Assembly (NCBI GenBank): GCA_023265495.1
Contig: JAHFTP010000007.1
Span: 1-21,596 of the forward strand
Source of the DNA: Chlamydiota bacterium
Lineage (GTDB): Bacteria; Chlamydiota; Chlamydiia; Chlamydiales; Rhabdochlamydiaceae
Reading direction: 5' to 3'
Length of the DNA: 21,596 nucleotides
Positions 6,501-13,416 of this stretch are shown here, in pieces (within the stretch, counting starts at the first letter, position 1; every line of letters begins with the position of its first letter). Below the pieces are notes generated by a model. That model saw only the letters and a list, made by a program, of their open reading frames with translations. It did not search any database and had not been told where the DNA came from. The position numbers and the translations under genes were made by a program.

Positions 6501-8955
6501 CTCCTTCCAAGAGTTCATCTCTTACCCACTTGCTATACAACAAGCGATTGTACAATCCGCCCTACGCATCATTGACCTGGAAACTACGGGGAGCGGATGG
6601 AGAGACGTTCTAGAAGAACCAGCTTTGTTAACGCTCCTTGAAAGGACGAATGCGGCTCATCTTGCAGCTATTATCACTCTATCCCAAGCCGGAGTCCCTC
6701 TACGAAATCTAGCATCCCTATCAGAGAGGGCTTTACACAAAGCCCTACACACCGCCAATCTTAAAACGGGAGACAGAAGCCTTGAAAGTGTTTTTAAAGA
6801 AGACCCTCTCTTCCGTCTCATTGAAAGGATAGGAATCGAGCACTTCGCTACGATTATCGAGCTGCAACAGCATGATGTCCCACTTGCAGAGTTAGTCCAC
6901 GCTCCGTCGAAAATCTTGGAGATGTATCTGCGATATCCAAAGCAAATCATCTGTTTACAGCAGCAGAGAAGGGACATACGTCCTTATGTTGCAGAAGAGG
7001 GGTGGTTACAACTCCTCACAACTGTGCACACGAAACACTTTGGCACCATCGAGACGCTGCGCCAAAAGGGCTTCTCATGGGAAATGGCAAACTCTGTTCC
7101 ACCGGCTATCTTAAATAAGCTATTGAAACATCCTCAGCAATTGCTTCGACTGCATGATTCAGGTGTCGACTGGACCTCCACGGCTCGAATGGAGGAGCTA
7201 CCTCAACTTTTTGAAAAGGTCCCTCCTCGCCACTTCGAATCCATTGCCCAATTACATGAAATAGGAATTGCTCCCAAAGACTTACTGTCTATAGACACAA
7301 AGCTTTTACTACGCGTTCTAAGAGACGTGATACCGGCTGAATTTGCAAGAGGATCAGTCTTAAGGATATTTCTTACCGGGACCGGTGTAACGAATTTTCC
7401 CAGTATCGTCCACCTATGGGGTAATGCTATATCACCTAGAGATCTGATCCATGTGGCACAAGATAAACTAGCCGTCTTCTTACAATATCCGGATCAACTC
7501 ATCCAACTGAAAGGAGAAATAGACAATTGGCTGCATTACGCCGGCATCGAAGGATTCCTTGAGCTCCTTGCAAGGACAGATCCGAGCAAATGCAAAGCGA
7601 TCATCCAGCTCACACACTCTCACATCTATCCAAAAGATTTGACTTCTCTACCAAAAGACGTTCTAGATAACATCCTAGAATATCCTGATCAAGTCATCCT
7701 GCTGAAAAAGCTGAGGGTCGACTGGAGGCTATACGCCGAAAAAGAGCTCATGCTCCCGCTCCTGAAACGAACGGACCCGCTCGACTGTGCAGCTATTATC
7801 CTACTAAGTCAAGAAGGGATTCCTCCAAAGGCTTTAGCCTCCATGGAAAAACCTCTCGTAGACAGGATCCTAAGGAGAGAAAGTCGCCGACTGGGTGATG
7901 CAAATGTCCTCGATGATTTAACCGGCTTTGTAATCCCCTCCGAAAAACCCGTTACCCGTTGGATCTCTTTCTCCGAAGAAGAAGGACTGTCAGAGCTCCT
8001 AACAAAGATAGGGGCAAAAGATTTTGACGCTGTAGTCAGACTATGGGAAAATGGCATTCCTCCTAAAGATTTACTCTCCTTGGAGCATGCCTCTCTACAA
8101 AAAGTTCTACAATACTACAGTCTCACTACCCAGCTACAAAAGCTGGGAATGGACTGGAAAGCCTTTATCGGAGAGGAGGACGACCTGTGGAAGATCCTAG
8201 ACGAGGTAGGACTAAAGCATCAGAGAACCATTCGACTACTATGCGAAACGAACACCTTCGAACTTAACGAACTAGCTGCCATGGAGAGAAACACCCTACG
8301 AACACTCTTGAAATATGCAGAGGACATCATCGAGCTTAAACAAAGAGGCATAGACTGGAGAGCTTTTATTAGGGAAGAGAGCCTGCCGAAGGTGCTCTCA
8401 AAGATGTGTGGACCCTATTTCAGATCTATTGTCAATCTTTGGGAGCAGGGCATTTCCATGAAAGATCTCGCCTCCATTGAAACAACGGTCCTAAATGTAG
8501 TTCTGGAGCGCTCTCTTTGGGATGTATATCTTAGTCGCATAACAAACAACACCGACTGGATATCTTGTGTCAAAGAAGAAGGGGTAGCAGAGCTACTAGA
8601 AATAGTAGAAAACCATCCGTCAACAAAGGAAGGGAAGGGGCGTAACTATTTAAAAGTCATTATCAGCCTATGGCATGCAGGCATCTCCCCGACCTTATTA
8701 GTTCATAGACCGAAGCTCATCGATATAATCCTACCGCAGACCAATAGGATATGCTCACTGCATAGAGAAGGCTTTGACTGGAACTGTTTTATTAGAGAAA
8801 CAGGATTGCCAGATCTTCTTGAGAAGATCGACCCCGCACATCTTGGCACTTTAGCAGAACTATATCAAGCAGAAATCAAGCCTGCATTCCTACTTTCTCT
8901 CAGCAAAGAAGAGTTAGATCTCCTCCTAAGCACCCTGGCGCAGTTCTCTTCCTAA
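3514..8955 (+). CDS. Giant effector/toxin-like protein: TIKI/ChaN-like domain, C58 (YopT-type) protease-like domain, helical repeats
   Basis: The frame gives 1813 residues from ATG 3514 (MSTITPSTSK). A GTG 81 bases upstream is in AT-rich DNA coding for Asn/Ile/Lys-rich sequence and is rejected. Residues 1-130 are basic, polar and probably disordered. Residues about 240-470 carry the TIKI/ChaN/EreA pattern: GESH at 263-266, a conserved Glu at 293 (LYVEF) and WAGGDH at 432-437. Residues about 575-800 look like the C58 papain-like family of YopT and AvrPphB: Cys614 in GACTALSMNF, His738 in HSAIL, Asp753 in YDPNYG. The Cys-His distance of 124 and His-Asp distance of 15 fit that family. From about 820 to the end are some twelve degenerate helical repeats with a DW..f..EE...LL..., HF..I..L...GI..kDL pattern. 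There is no signal peptide or membrane helix, so type III secretion into the host is the likely route (inference). Its substrate cannot be told. Confidence 0.9.
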   Translation: MSTITPSTSKSCRLDKEEVTLSLSDLRQSRRGMLGRRVTSQKLKAEDGTAAITKRALSSEGSTPNRVKKPPIPHFSYVKPRKKESSTTPIPSPSTQGPMTEKIIQVAAKTLLPPLPDFDLDTPYAVLIVPSDKKEQVTQLLSPICGMEEDAVQDVEGCICLRLDVELEELDGRYFGNISKMLEGCRFHEDSRRSPGALIRRSNEATSYFSKVTSPPVPLPKELIPEDGMLPLSQSIPPDGSLAAIEREILQKTLSTYEGICIGESHIDLSPKRFLMEHMSFLLEQGVTTLYVEFLFYGPNLKKWEAYNRSPPGTPIPAVFRAYLDLIDSGQNLVREASNTCVLQAAHDAGIRIVPIDTRRTYPYSLFSVSSMQYLETPSNFFFTSEEYKKTRENPAWDYSWGHTRIIQMNYDALRIIQNDRQRGATGKYVVWAGGDHIIQAKPQEPGLASLLQIPAFDLWDSSHSHGENSVITLQQPPSSDDVAHVTIERSFMHDMAMGTPEEKAAWQFYLDDRKGLLSSMASEEKRRQVFSLIQALYKTSSSPFLIALLRREYSVLLRLRYSKQAWRSNQQLSHDYVDSPLTTDICERLNARAPASTSFHPEKLSPFLHDGACTALSMNFAMRYLVLAFTQAFEEEDSLMSFIQFHFGSFYEFCAAQAALNTLEKQGEESSDFLKDKAEAIVSLYGQTISYASPSIDLEDDCSLATFREIMLTLPDGVFFLRSILPADNAKGEEHGHSAILVKKGSATYFYDPNYGLEKLDKKWSKAVKKIYHHIFNSHLQFHTPILRIYQLEGTCERACIPNLPIKLPQAASSTEPSVLDHLCSWFPEEMDILAKKGVTQDDLAGCPLSLIPFILHEARGIARAVEEGIPFSDLFLPDSLFSQSTCRLSDIHTIIGLHKAGISFRELTSYPLPIQQAIVQSALPITDLETKGAAWRDILTEPALLTLLEKTHPRDFASIISLWKEGVPLQDLVDIDIQDVSYIEPIALLNKAGISFQEFISYPLAIQQAIVQSALRIIDLETTGSGWRDVLEEPALLTLLERTNAAHLAAIITLSQAGVPLRNLASLSERALHKALHTANLKTGDRSLESVFKEDPLFRLIERIGIEHFATIIELQQHDVPLAELVHAPSKILEMYLRYPKQIICLQQQRRDIRPYVAEEGWLQLLTTVHTKHFGTIETLRQKGFSWEMANSVPPAILNKLLKHPQQLLRLHDSGVDWTSTARMEELPQLFEKVPPRHFESIAQLHEIGIAPKDLLSIDTKLLLRVLRDVIPAEFARGSVLRIFLTGTGVTNFPSIVHLWGNAISPRDLIHVAQDKLAVFLQYPDQLIQLKGEIDNWLHYAGIEGFLELLARTDPSKCKAIIQLTHSHIYPKDLTSLPKDVLDNILEYPDQVILLKKLRVDWRLYAEKELMLPLLKRTDPLDCAAIILLSQEGIPPKALASMEKPLVDRILRRESRRLGDANVLDDLTGFVIPSEKPVTRWISFSEEEGLSELLTKIGAKDFDAVVRLWENGIPPKDLLSLEHASLQKVLQYYSLTTQLQKLGMDWKAFIGEEDDLWKILDEVGLKHQRTIRLLCETNTFELNELAAMERNTLRTLLKYAEDIIELKQRGIDWRAFIREESLPKVLSKMCGPYFRSIVNLWEQGISMKDLASIETTVLNVVLERSLWDVYLSRITNNTDWISCVKEEGVAELLEIVENHPSTKEGKGRNYLKVIISLWHAGISPTLLVHRPKLIDIILPQTNRICSLHREGFDWNCFIRETGLPDLLEKIDPAHLGTLAELYQAEIKPAFLLSLSKEELDLLLSTLAQFSS
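4231..4923 (+). other. Domain: TIKI/ChaN/EreA-like
   Basis: Residues about 240-470 of the giant protein. The order of motifs is GESH (263-266), a strand ending in Glu293, a second strand VPIDTRR, then NYDALRI and VVWAGGDH (430-437). GExH near the start and a G-x-H-type motif near the end are hallmarks of the superfamily that unites TIKI proteases, TraB, ChaN, erythromycin esterases and the C2 domain of Pasteurella multocida toxin. Those enzymes use the Glu and His residues as metal ligands or catalytic residues. The assignment rests on motif recognition only. Confidence 0.6.
5236..5913 (+). other. Domain: YopT/AvrPphB-type (C58) cysteine protease-like
   Basis: Residues about 575-800 of the giant protein. 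The putative nucleophile codon TGC is at 5353-5355 (Cys614), the histidine codon at 5725-5727 (His738) and the aspartate codon at 5770-5772 (Asp753). The sequence around each fits the family: a small residue then Cys and an Ala-Leu-Ser helix start, His followed by a hydrophobic strand, and Asp-Pro-Asn after an aromatic strand. The 124 and 15 residue spacings are close to those of YopT (Cys139, His258, Asp274) and AvrPphB (Cys98, His212, Asp227). Glutamine deamidases of the same fold (SseI, PMT C3) have only about 40 residues between Cys and His, so the protease group fits better. Confidence 0.65.
6205..8952 (+). repeat. About twelve degenerate 65-75-residue helical repeats in the giant protein
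   Basis: From residue about 898 to the end the protein repeats a module with an acidic-aromatic opening (DW or equivalent: Trp937, 1029, 1220, 1339, 1404, 1483, 1548, 1615, 1682, 1756), then an EE..L.eLL helix, a HF..II.L helix, a short G(I/V)P.kDL turn and a further L..lL.yp..l..L helix. Most units are 65-80 residues; one is longer. Such superhelical arrays normally bind proteins. I do not recognise the repeat as a named family; it resembles in build, not in sequence, leucine-rich-type variant and ankyrin-like arrays. Confidence 0.75.
6208..6696 (+). repeat. Recent 276-base internal tandem duplication in the repeat array
   Basis: The stretch from 6208 is repeated 276 bases (92 codons) later, from 6484. 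Similarity is obvious at the DNA level, for example CAAGCAATTGTACA near 6268 against CAAGCGATTGTACA near 6544, and at the protein level (AGISFRELTSYPLPIQQAIV against AGISFQEFISYPLAIQQAIV). All other repeat units have drifted far more. This shows that the array still grows by in-frame duplication. Confidence 0.8.
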
Positions 8956-8972
8956 CGTTAAATCGTGTCTTG

Positions 8973-8981
8973 TGGCATAAT
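8973..8981 (+). promoter_or_regulatory. Possible extended -10 element before the TnpB-like gene
   Basis: TGGCATAAT matches an extended -10 (TGnTATAAT with one mismatch) 23 bases before the start codon at 9005. No good -35 is present, and the region is only 49 bases long. A palindrome TAACGTTA lies at 8953-8960, across the stop codon of the previous gene. Confidence 0.3.
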
Positions 8982-9004
8982 GCATAAATTGAAAGAAGCA
9001 GCCC

Positions 9005-10522
9005 ATGACCTTTAAAACTTTTACGTATCAAGCTCGCCTTTCTTCCTATGGAGAGAAGGAGACTGCATTAGAAGACTGCGCGGCTCTTTTGTCTCGTGTG
9101 GAAAGGACTCTACTTGCAGAAGTTTCCTCCGGCAAAAAGATCGGTGATTGCAAATCCTCCTATCTAACAAGGTTTGGCATTACGGCCCGGCAGTTTAACG
9201 GGTGCCGTGCGCAGCTGGAAGGGAAAATAGCCTCCCAGAAAGAGCTGCGCTCTTTGCATATAAAAGATCTCGAAGATAAGCTGGCACGGCTCAAAGAAAA
9301 AATCCCTAAAATAAAAAATCCTGCAACTGCCCACCAAAAAAAACGAAGACTTACTTCTTTGGTGCATAAACTAGACAGACTACTTAAGGATCAAGAAACA
9401 AATACAGCGCGTCTGTGTTTTGGTTCCAAAAAACTATTTCGAGCGCAATTTGCTCTTGAGGAGAATGGTTATGACTCTCATGAGGCATGGCTGCAAGAGT
9501 GGCAGAGAGCTCGCAATAGTGCATTTTTCTGTTTAGGATCCAAAGACGAGGCCATGGGAAATCAGACTTGTAGCGTTTTTCTCGAGGAAGATGGGAAATG
9601 GACACTCCGCTTAAGGCTGCCAGATAGCCTATCCCAAGTTCATGGAAAATATCTGATCATCGAGGGCATAGAGTTTTCTTATGGAAAAGAGGTGATAGAA
9701 GCAGCTTTGCAAAGCAACGCGCAAAGAGCGCGTCTTGCAAAACTCAAAGATCCCTCCTATGTACAGTTTGGACAATCGATCAGTTATCGTTTTCTAAAAG
9801 ACGCAAAAGGGTGGAAAATATTTCTGACCACAGATCTTACCCAGCCTTTGGTGGTGACAAAAGAAGGGATCGGAGTCATTGGGGTAGACCTCAATGCAGA
9901 TCACCTGGCCGTTGTAGAAACTGATCGATTTGGCAATCCTATCCAACACAGAAGCATTGCTCTTGTGACCTATGGGAAGAGCAAGCATCAGTCTCTAGCG
10001 GTGATTGGCGATGCAGTAGCTGAGTTAGTAACTTGGAGCATGCAGACAAAAAAACCCATCGTTTTGGAAAAACTCGACTTTGCCCGGAAGAAAAGGGATC
10101 TTTCTGAAACAAATAATCCTCGCTATGCACGCATGCTCTCCTCTTTTGTATATAAAACAACTAACACGTACATCCAATCACGCGCTTTTCGTTTTGGTGT
10201 TCAAGTAAAAGAAGTACATCCCGCCTATACATCGCTTATCGGGCGCGTAAAATTTTCCACTCAATATGGTTTAACAATTCATGAAGGGGCGGCGCTTGCT
10301 ATTGCGCGCCGCTCCGTTGGAGTTTCTGAGAGACTGCCGCTTCGTTTGGTTAAAATACCGGATGGTAAAAGCTCCCATCTCACTTTGTCCCTACCTGCAC
10401 GGAATCGGGATGAACATGTATGGAAGTCTTGGCGGCAGGTTCAAAAGGAGCTAAAAGTGGCGCTTGCAGCGCATTTTCGGGCGAAACAACATCGATCCTC
10501 AAGCCGGGCTCCCCCTTCTTGA
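9005..10522 (+). CDS. tnpB: TnpB-related RuvC-fold protein (IS200/IS605 accessory protein type)
   Basis: A 505-residue protein, complete. TnpB proteins are RNA-guided nucleases related to Cas12 that keep their element in the genome. Here RuvC-I is visible as VIGVDLNADHLAVVETD (Asp295) and RuvC-II as PIVLEKLDFARKK (Glu355). The third motif, YGLTIHEGAALAIARR, has His426 (or Glu427) where classical TnpB has the catalytic Asp of DxNAA. The CxxC...CxxC zinc ribbon normally lying between motifs II and III is absent: VHPAYTSLIGRVKFSTQYG contains no cysteine. Family markers CFGSKKLF (138-145) and GNQTCS (185-190) place it in the TnpB-related accessory group known from Firmicutes and cyanobacteria, which as I recall shares the His in motif III. 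Basic, coiled-coil-prone sequence covers residues 70-130. The start ATG has only a weak ribosome site (GAAAGAAG). It lies 49 bases after the giant gene. Whether it cleaves DNA is open. Confidence 0.85.
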   Translation: MTFKTFTYQARLSSYGEKETALEDCAALLSRVERTLLAEVSSGKKIGDCKSSYLTRFGITARQFNGCRAQLEGKIASQKELRSLHIKDLEDKLARLKEKIPKIKNPATAHQKKRRLTSLVHKLDRLLKDQETNTARLCFGSKKLFRAQFALEENGYDSHEAWLQEWQRARNSAFFCLGSKDEAMGNQTCSVFLEEDGKWTLRLRLPDSLSQVHGKYLIIEGIEFSYGKEVIEAALQSNAQRARLAKLKDPSYVQFGQSISYRFLKDAKGWKIFLTTDLTQPLVVTKEGIGVIGVDLNADHLAVVETDRFGNPIQHRSIALVTYGKSKHQSLAVIGDAVAELVTWSMQTKKPIVLEKLDFARKKRDLSETNNPRYARMLSSFVYKTTNTYIQSRAFRFGVQVKEVHPAYTSLIGRVKFSTQYGLTIHEGAALAIARRSVGVSERLPLRLVKIPDGKSSHLTLSLPARNRDEHVWKSWRQVQKELKVALAAHFRAKQHRSSSRAPPS

Positions 10523-10640
10523 TGTGATAGGAGAAATCCTCTCGATTCTTGTCCGGTGAAATCCGGCACGCGAACCGTTAACAGTACTGCTAGGTTAACG
10601 TACTATGCTTTCTATGCTAATGTGTAGATTTGTGTAGGTT
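10470..10640 (+). ncRNA. Possible TnpB guide RNA (omega/reRNA) scaffold and element right end
   Basis: In TnpB elements the guide RNA overlaps the 3' end of tnpB and runs into the right end. Here the 141 non-coding bases after the stop codon hold a GAAA-loop hairpin (AGGA-GAAA-TCCT, about 10529-10540), CCGG-TGAAAT-CCGG (about 10553-10566) and a perfect 7-base inverted repeat CGTTAAC (10576-10582) / GTTAACG (10594-10600). The same segment reads as an imperfect 17-base direct repeat starting at 10577 and 10594. AGTAC (10583-10587) can also pair with GTACT (10600-10604). The boundaries are guesses; no homologous copy is available for comparison. Confidence 0.3.
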
Positions 10641-10663
10641 TTTAGAAGCGGTATTTCCGACAG

Positions 10664-10972
10664 GTGTTAAGAAATGCGGCCGAAATCGTCATCCCCCACG
10701 CTCCCATTCCCCCTTCCCTACAGGATGCCATCATCCAAAGGTATGGCCTCCCCAGAGAAACAAGAGAAAAAGAAGGACTTCGTATTACCAATCAACTTAC
10801 ACAAAAAAGTGTGCTTCTCAATCCCTCTGCTGAAATTTTCTGGGAGCTCCTAGGGCAGCCGATTGCATTCAAAGAGCTAACAGAGCTACTTTCTGAGGCC
10901 TGCGCTGCAGAAAAGCAGCTTGACGACTTTTTACAAAACCTATTGGATGCAAAACTCATCAGTACGAGCTAG
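10664..10972 (+). CDS. Orphan PqqD-like small protein
   Basis: The frame encodes 102 residues from GTG 10664; the same frame is open upstream only to an in-frame stop at 10643-10645. The C-terminal 65 residues fit the PqqD fold (a small winged-helix-like peptide chaperone): SVLLNPSAEIFWELLGQPIA, then FKELTELL and a closing helix FLQNLLDAKLIS. PqqD-type domains hand precursor peptides to radical SAM or other RiPP enzymes, but neither a radical SAM gene nor a precursor peptide gene is visible nearby. The GTG start has no clear Shine-Dalgarno sequence, so the true N-terminus may have been lost when the upstream TnpB element arrived, or a non-standard start may be used. The last four bases overlap the end of the convergent Inc-like gene. 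Confidence 0.65.
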   Translation: MLRNAAEIVIPHAPIPPSLQDAIIQRYGLPRETREKEGLRITNQLTQKSVLLNPSAEIFWELLGQPIAFKELTELLSEACAAEKQLDDFLQNLLDAKLISTS

Positions 10973-12174
10973 CAGTTTAGCTGTCCTAGCTTTTGTAATA
11001 CAATCCTATTGAGGAGAGTAAGCTGCGTCTCTCTTTGCTTGATCTGCACATCTAGTCCTGCAATGATTCTCTCTGCTTCCGTTGTGGCCGTTGCAAGATC
11101 CCGCCTTATCTGCACAAGCTTTTGCCCCTCCGCTGCAAGGGCCGCTGTAACAACTCTCATCTCTCCTTGTAGCGTATCTAACTCTTCCACATCTGCATGC
11201 ATTTTTCCTCTTGTATCAGCTAAGGACCTAGCAGAGCCCTCCAGAGCCGCCACCCTCGCATCGAGCTCTCTATTTACCTCGGTTAGCGCACTGATTGCTT
11301 CTCGGTATCTTATTTCACTGTCTTTGGCTTCATCAAGTACTCTTTGAAAATCTTGTACACGTACTGTGAGCACCTCTTTTTTCTCTGCAAAGTAACTGAG
11401 GATGCCCTGTACAAAGCTTCGGTGAATAGTTAAATCCCGAGATAATTGGTCTATATTACTTTCAACAGATTCATCAAGCCTTTCTAAAGACTGCTTCATC
11501 TCCACTTCCGCCTCCGTTAAAGAATCCACAGTGGATTTTAACTCTAACGCTGAACGTGTAAATGCCTTATTGCTCAAGGCAAACTCTCGTATAGCCGCCT
11601 GCATGCATCCGTTGACTTCTTCTAATGTCTCTATCCTCTCCCGGAAGCTGCTATTTTCCTCTCTCATACTGCCTGCCACACTTGCCAGATCATCATAAGA
11701 TAATTGTAGAGACTCTTGCGCTGACTGCAAAGCTGCATTGTGATCTTTGAGCTTGGTAAGGCCTGCTTCTGTTTCTTTTTTTCTCTCTTTGAGTTTCATA
11801 TTCTGCGTTGTAAGAGTCCCTACGATGCGCTCCACATTTTTCATTTGCATCTGCAGTTCCGTATTATGTGTGTGCAGATCTCTTATCGAGTATTCGAGCT
11901 CTTCTTTATTTAAGGAGCTACGAGCAAAGAAATACCCCAGCCCTGAACTCACTCCCAGCAAGGCAAAGCCTGCTATCGCAAGCGTTGCTCCTGTAAAAAA
12001 TGCGGCTGCAACGCCCACAACCGCAATCACAACACCGACTAACATCACAGAGGTCTTCCAATCACAGGCCTCAAAACCAAGGGCATGGCGTGCCAGGGCA
12101 GGACGCTCCCCTAAAAGAGAAGCCTGCTGTCTTACGCCTTGGCCGGTTAAAGACGCTGGAGTAACGGCTGTCAC
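10969..12174 (-). CDS. Inclusion-membrane (Inc)-like coiled-coil protein, downstream gene of the pair
   Basis: A 401-residue protein with the classic Inc build. Residues 1-40 are a polar N-terminus. Residues about 41-84 form a bilobed hydrophobic segment (VMLVGVVIAVVGVAAAFF, then a short ATL-type turn and IAGFALLGVSSGLGYFFA). The remaining 315 residues are almost unbroken coiled coil with many Leu/Ile heptads. Inc proteins of chlamydiae are type III-secreted, insert in the inclusion membrane by this hairpin and expose their termini to host cytosol; IncA-type coiled coils act like SNAREs in membrane fusion. Function here is inferred from build, not from sequence identity. Its ATG overlaps the stop of the upstream Inc-like gene by four bases (ATGA), so the two are surely co-transcribed and translationally coupled. 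The 3' end overlaps the PqqD-like gene tail to tail, with no terminator between them. Confidence 0.8.
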   Translation of the reverse strand: MTAVTPASLTGQGVRQQASLLGERPALARHALGFEACDWKTSVMLVGVVIAVVGVAAAFFTGATLAIAGFALLGVSSGLGYFFARSSLNKEELEYSIRDLHTHNTELQMQMKNVERIVGTLTTQNMKLKERKKETEAGLTKLKDHNAALQSAQESLQLSYDDLASVAGSMREENSSFRERIETLEEVNGCMQAAIREFALSNKAFTRSALELKSTVDSLTEAEVEMKQSLERLDESVESNIDQLSRDLTIHRSFVQGILSYFAEKKEVLTVRVQDFQRVLDEAKDSEIRYREAISALTEVNRELDARVAALEGSARSLADTRGKMHADVEELDTLQGEMRVVTAALAAEGQKLVQIRRDLATATTEAERIIAGLDVQIKQRETQLTLLNRIVLQKLGQLNC

Positions 12175-13391
12175 TCTTCTTCTCCAAACTCAATATTTGA
12201 CAGGGCCGCAAGCGCAGCAATTTGTCTTGCAATTTCTTCGTTGTCTCCTTCGATCCGCACCACCAGCTCATGCCAAGAATCAAATCTCCGCGAGATGGAA
12301 GAGAGATCTCTTGCCACAGCATCCGCATAGACAGCATCTACGCGCACAACTTTTGTCTCCTCTTTAAATGCAGCTATTTTCTTGCAGAGCTGCTCTTGCA
12401 GCTTTTCCATTCTTGAAGAAAGGGCTGTGTATTGCGTTTGCAAAGCAGCATACCTCAGATCTCCTTCTTCTATCTGCGAGCGCAGCGAGCTGAGCTGCGC
12501 TACCTTCTCGCTAAGAGAGCCTCCTACAGCCTCAAATGCATCAACCTGCTCAACTAATGTTTGGAGGTGTCTTTCAAACAGCTCTCTTTCCGTAGCAAAC
12601 CCTGCGCATATCGTCACAAATTGCGCTTTGGCCTCAGTGAGCTGATGAGCCATCTCTCTGAGATTACTCTGAAGACCTCCATCAATCCCGGATAGGATGA
12701 CTTCCATTCTCGTCCTTTCTTCTCGCAAGACAGTGGTTGTCTTGTCTAAAGAGCCTACTTGGATCACAACAGACGAGCTTGCAACAGCCGCAGAGGATAT
12801 TTCCCCAGTAAAACTTGTCAGAATCTCTTGAAATGCATCGATAGCTGCCGCCATCCGATCATTAGCCGCTTTTGCCTCAACATTGGATTTTGTGAGGTCT
12901 GCAACAGCTCTCTCCAGACGATCTATCACCTCCCTTAGCTCTCTCACCTGTGAAGTGAGCGCCTGATTTTCTGCATTTACTTCTTGATTGACAACAGTTA
13001 GTGCACCAATACGCCTTTCTGCCAGCTCTATCTGCTCCCCCTGCTGCGTAACCATTTGTTGAAAGGCTCCAATGGTGCGTCTGAGAGCACTATTGATCCT
13101 TGCCAAATCCCCATAAAGTCGAACCATACCGTAACCGCCCGCTTGCAAAATGGTGCAGCAAAAAAAGATCCCTGTATATATATAGTTCCCCGTGCCTAGA
13201 GAATAGAATCCGCTAATTGCCGTAGCTGCAATCCCAGCCACTTGAATGAAGTCTGAAAGAGTCCATACTTGTACCTGCCTACCTTGTAATGTGGCTGCAG
13301 ATGCAGCAGTAGGTGTCTGGGAGGAAGGCGCTACGGGGGGCATCCCCGGAGGCATCATGATAGAGACTGCTGAAGCAGAGGTCGTATCCAT
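12171..13391 (-). CDS. Inclusion-membrane (Inc)-like coiled-coil protein, first gene of the pair
   Basis: A 406-residue protein from ATG 13391, preceded by a strong ribosome site (GAGGAG on the minus strand, 13397-13402). The first 40 residues are rich in Ala, Ser, Thr and Pro, typical of a secretion-signal-like disordered N-terminus. A bilobed hydrophobic segment occupies about 44-92 (FIQVAGIAATAISGFYSL, then YIYTGIFFCCTILQAGGYGM). The rest is a long coiled coil interrupted near residues 195-215 (SSAAVASSSVVIQVG). The build is the same as in its downstream partner, although the sequences have diverged, which suggests an old tandem duplication or a heteromeric pair. A location in the inclusion membrane with the coiled coil in host cytosol is expected by analogy with IncA. 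Confidence 0.8.
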   Translation of the reverse strand: MDTTSASAVSIMMPPGMPPVAPSSQTPTAASAATLQGRQVQVWTLSDFIQVAGIAATAISGFYSLGTGNYIYTGIFFCCTILQAGGYGMVRLYGDLARINSALRRTIGAFQQMVTQQGEQIELAERRIGALTVVNQEVNAENQALTSQVRELREVIDRLERAVADLTKSNVEAKAANDRMAAAIDAFQEILTSFTGEISSAAVASSSVVIQVGSLDKTTTVLREERTRMEVILSGIDGGLQSNLREMAHQLTEAKAQFVTICAGFATERELFERHLQTLVEQVDAFEAVGGSLSEKVAQLSSLRSQIEEGDLRYAALQTQYTALSSRMEKLQEQLCKKIAAFKEETKVVRVDAVYADAVARDLSSISRRFDSWHELVVRIEGDNEEIARQIAALAALSNIEFGEEE

Positions 13392-13416
13392 AAAATCTCC
13401 TCTTTTTATAAAGGCT

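Larger units (their letters stand above)
8956..10640 (+). mobile_element. Solitary TnpB element (IS1341-like, IS200/IS605 superfamily), ends not defined
   Basis: A complete TnpB-family gene is flanked by short non-coding sequence, with no Y1 (TnpA) transposase in the window. The 3' flank holds several hairpin-forming segments, as expected for the right end of IS605-type elements. These elements have no inverted terminal repeats and make no target duplication, so the borders cannot be read from one copy. The limits given are the edges of the neighbouring genes, and the element may be immobile. Confidence 0.45.

Noticed and set aside
10630..10833. 67-codon frame overlapping the start of the PqqD-like gene
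   Set aside because: Its product is Arg/Pro/His-rich without domain pattern, while the overlapping frame has a clear PqqD-like core.
11747..12367. 206-codon frame antisense across the junction of the two Inc-like genes
   Set aside because: It overlaps two well-supported coding frames with membrane and coiled-coil structure; composition is that of a mirror frame.
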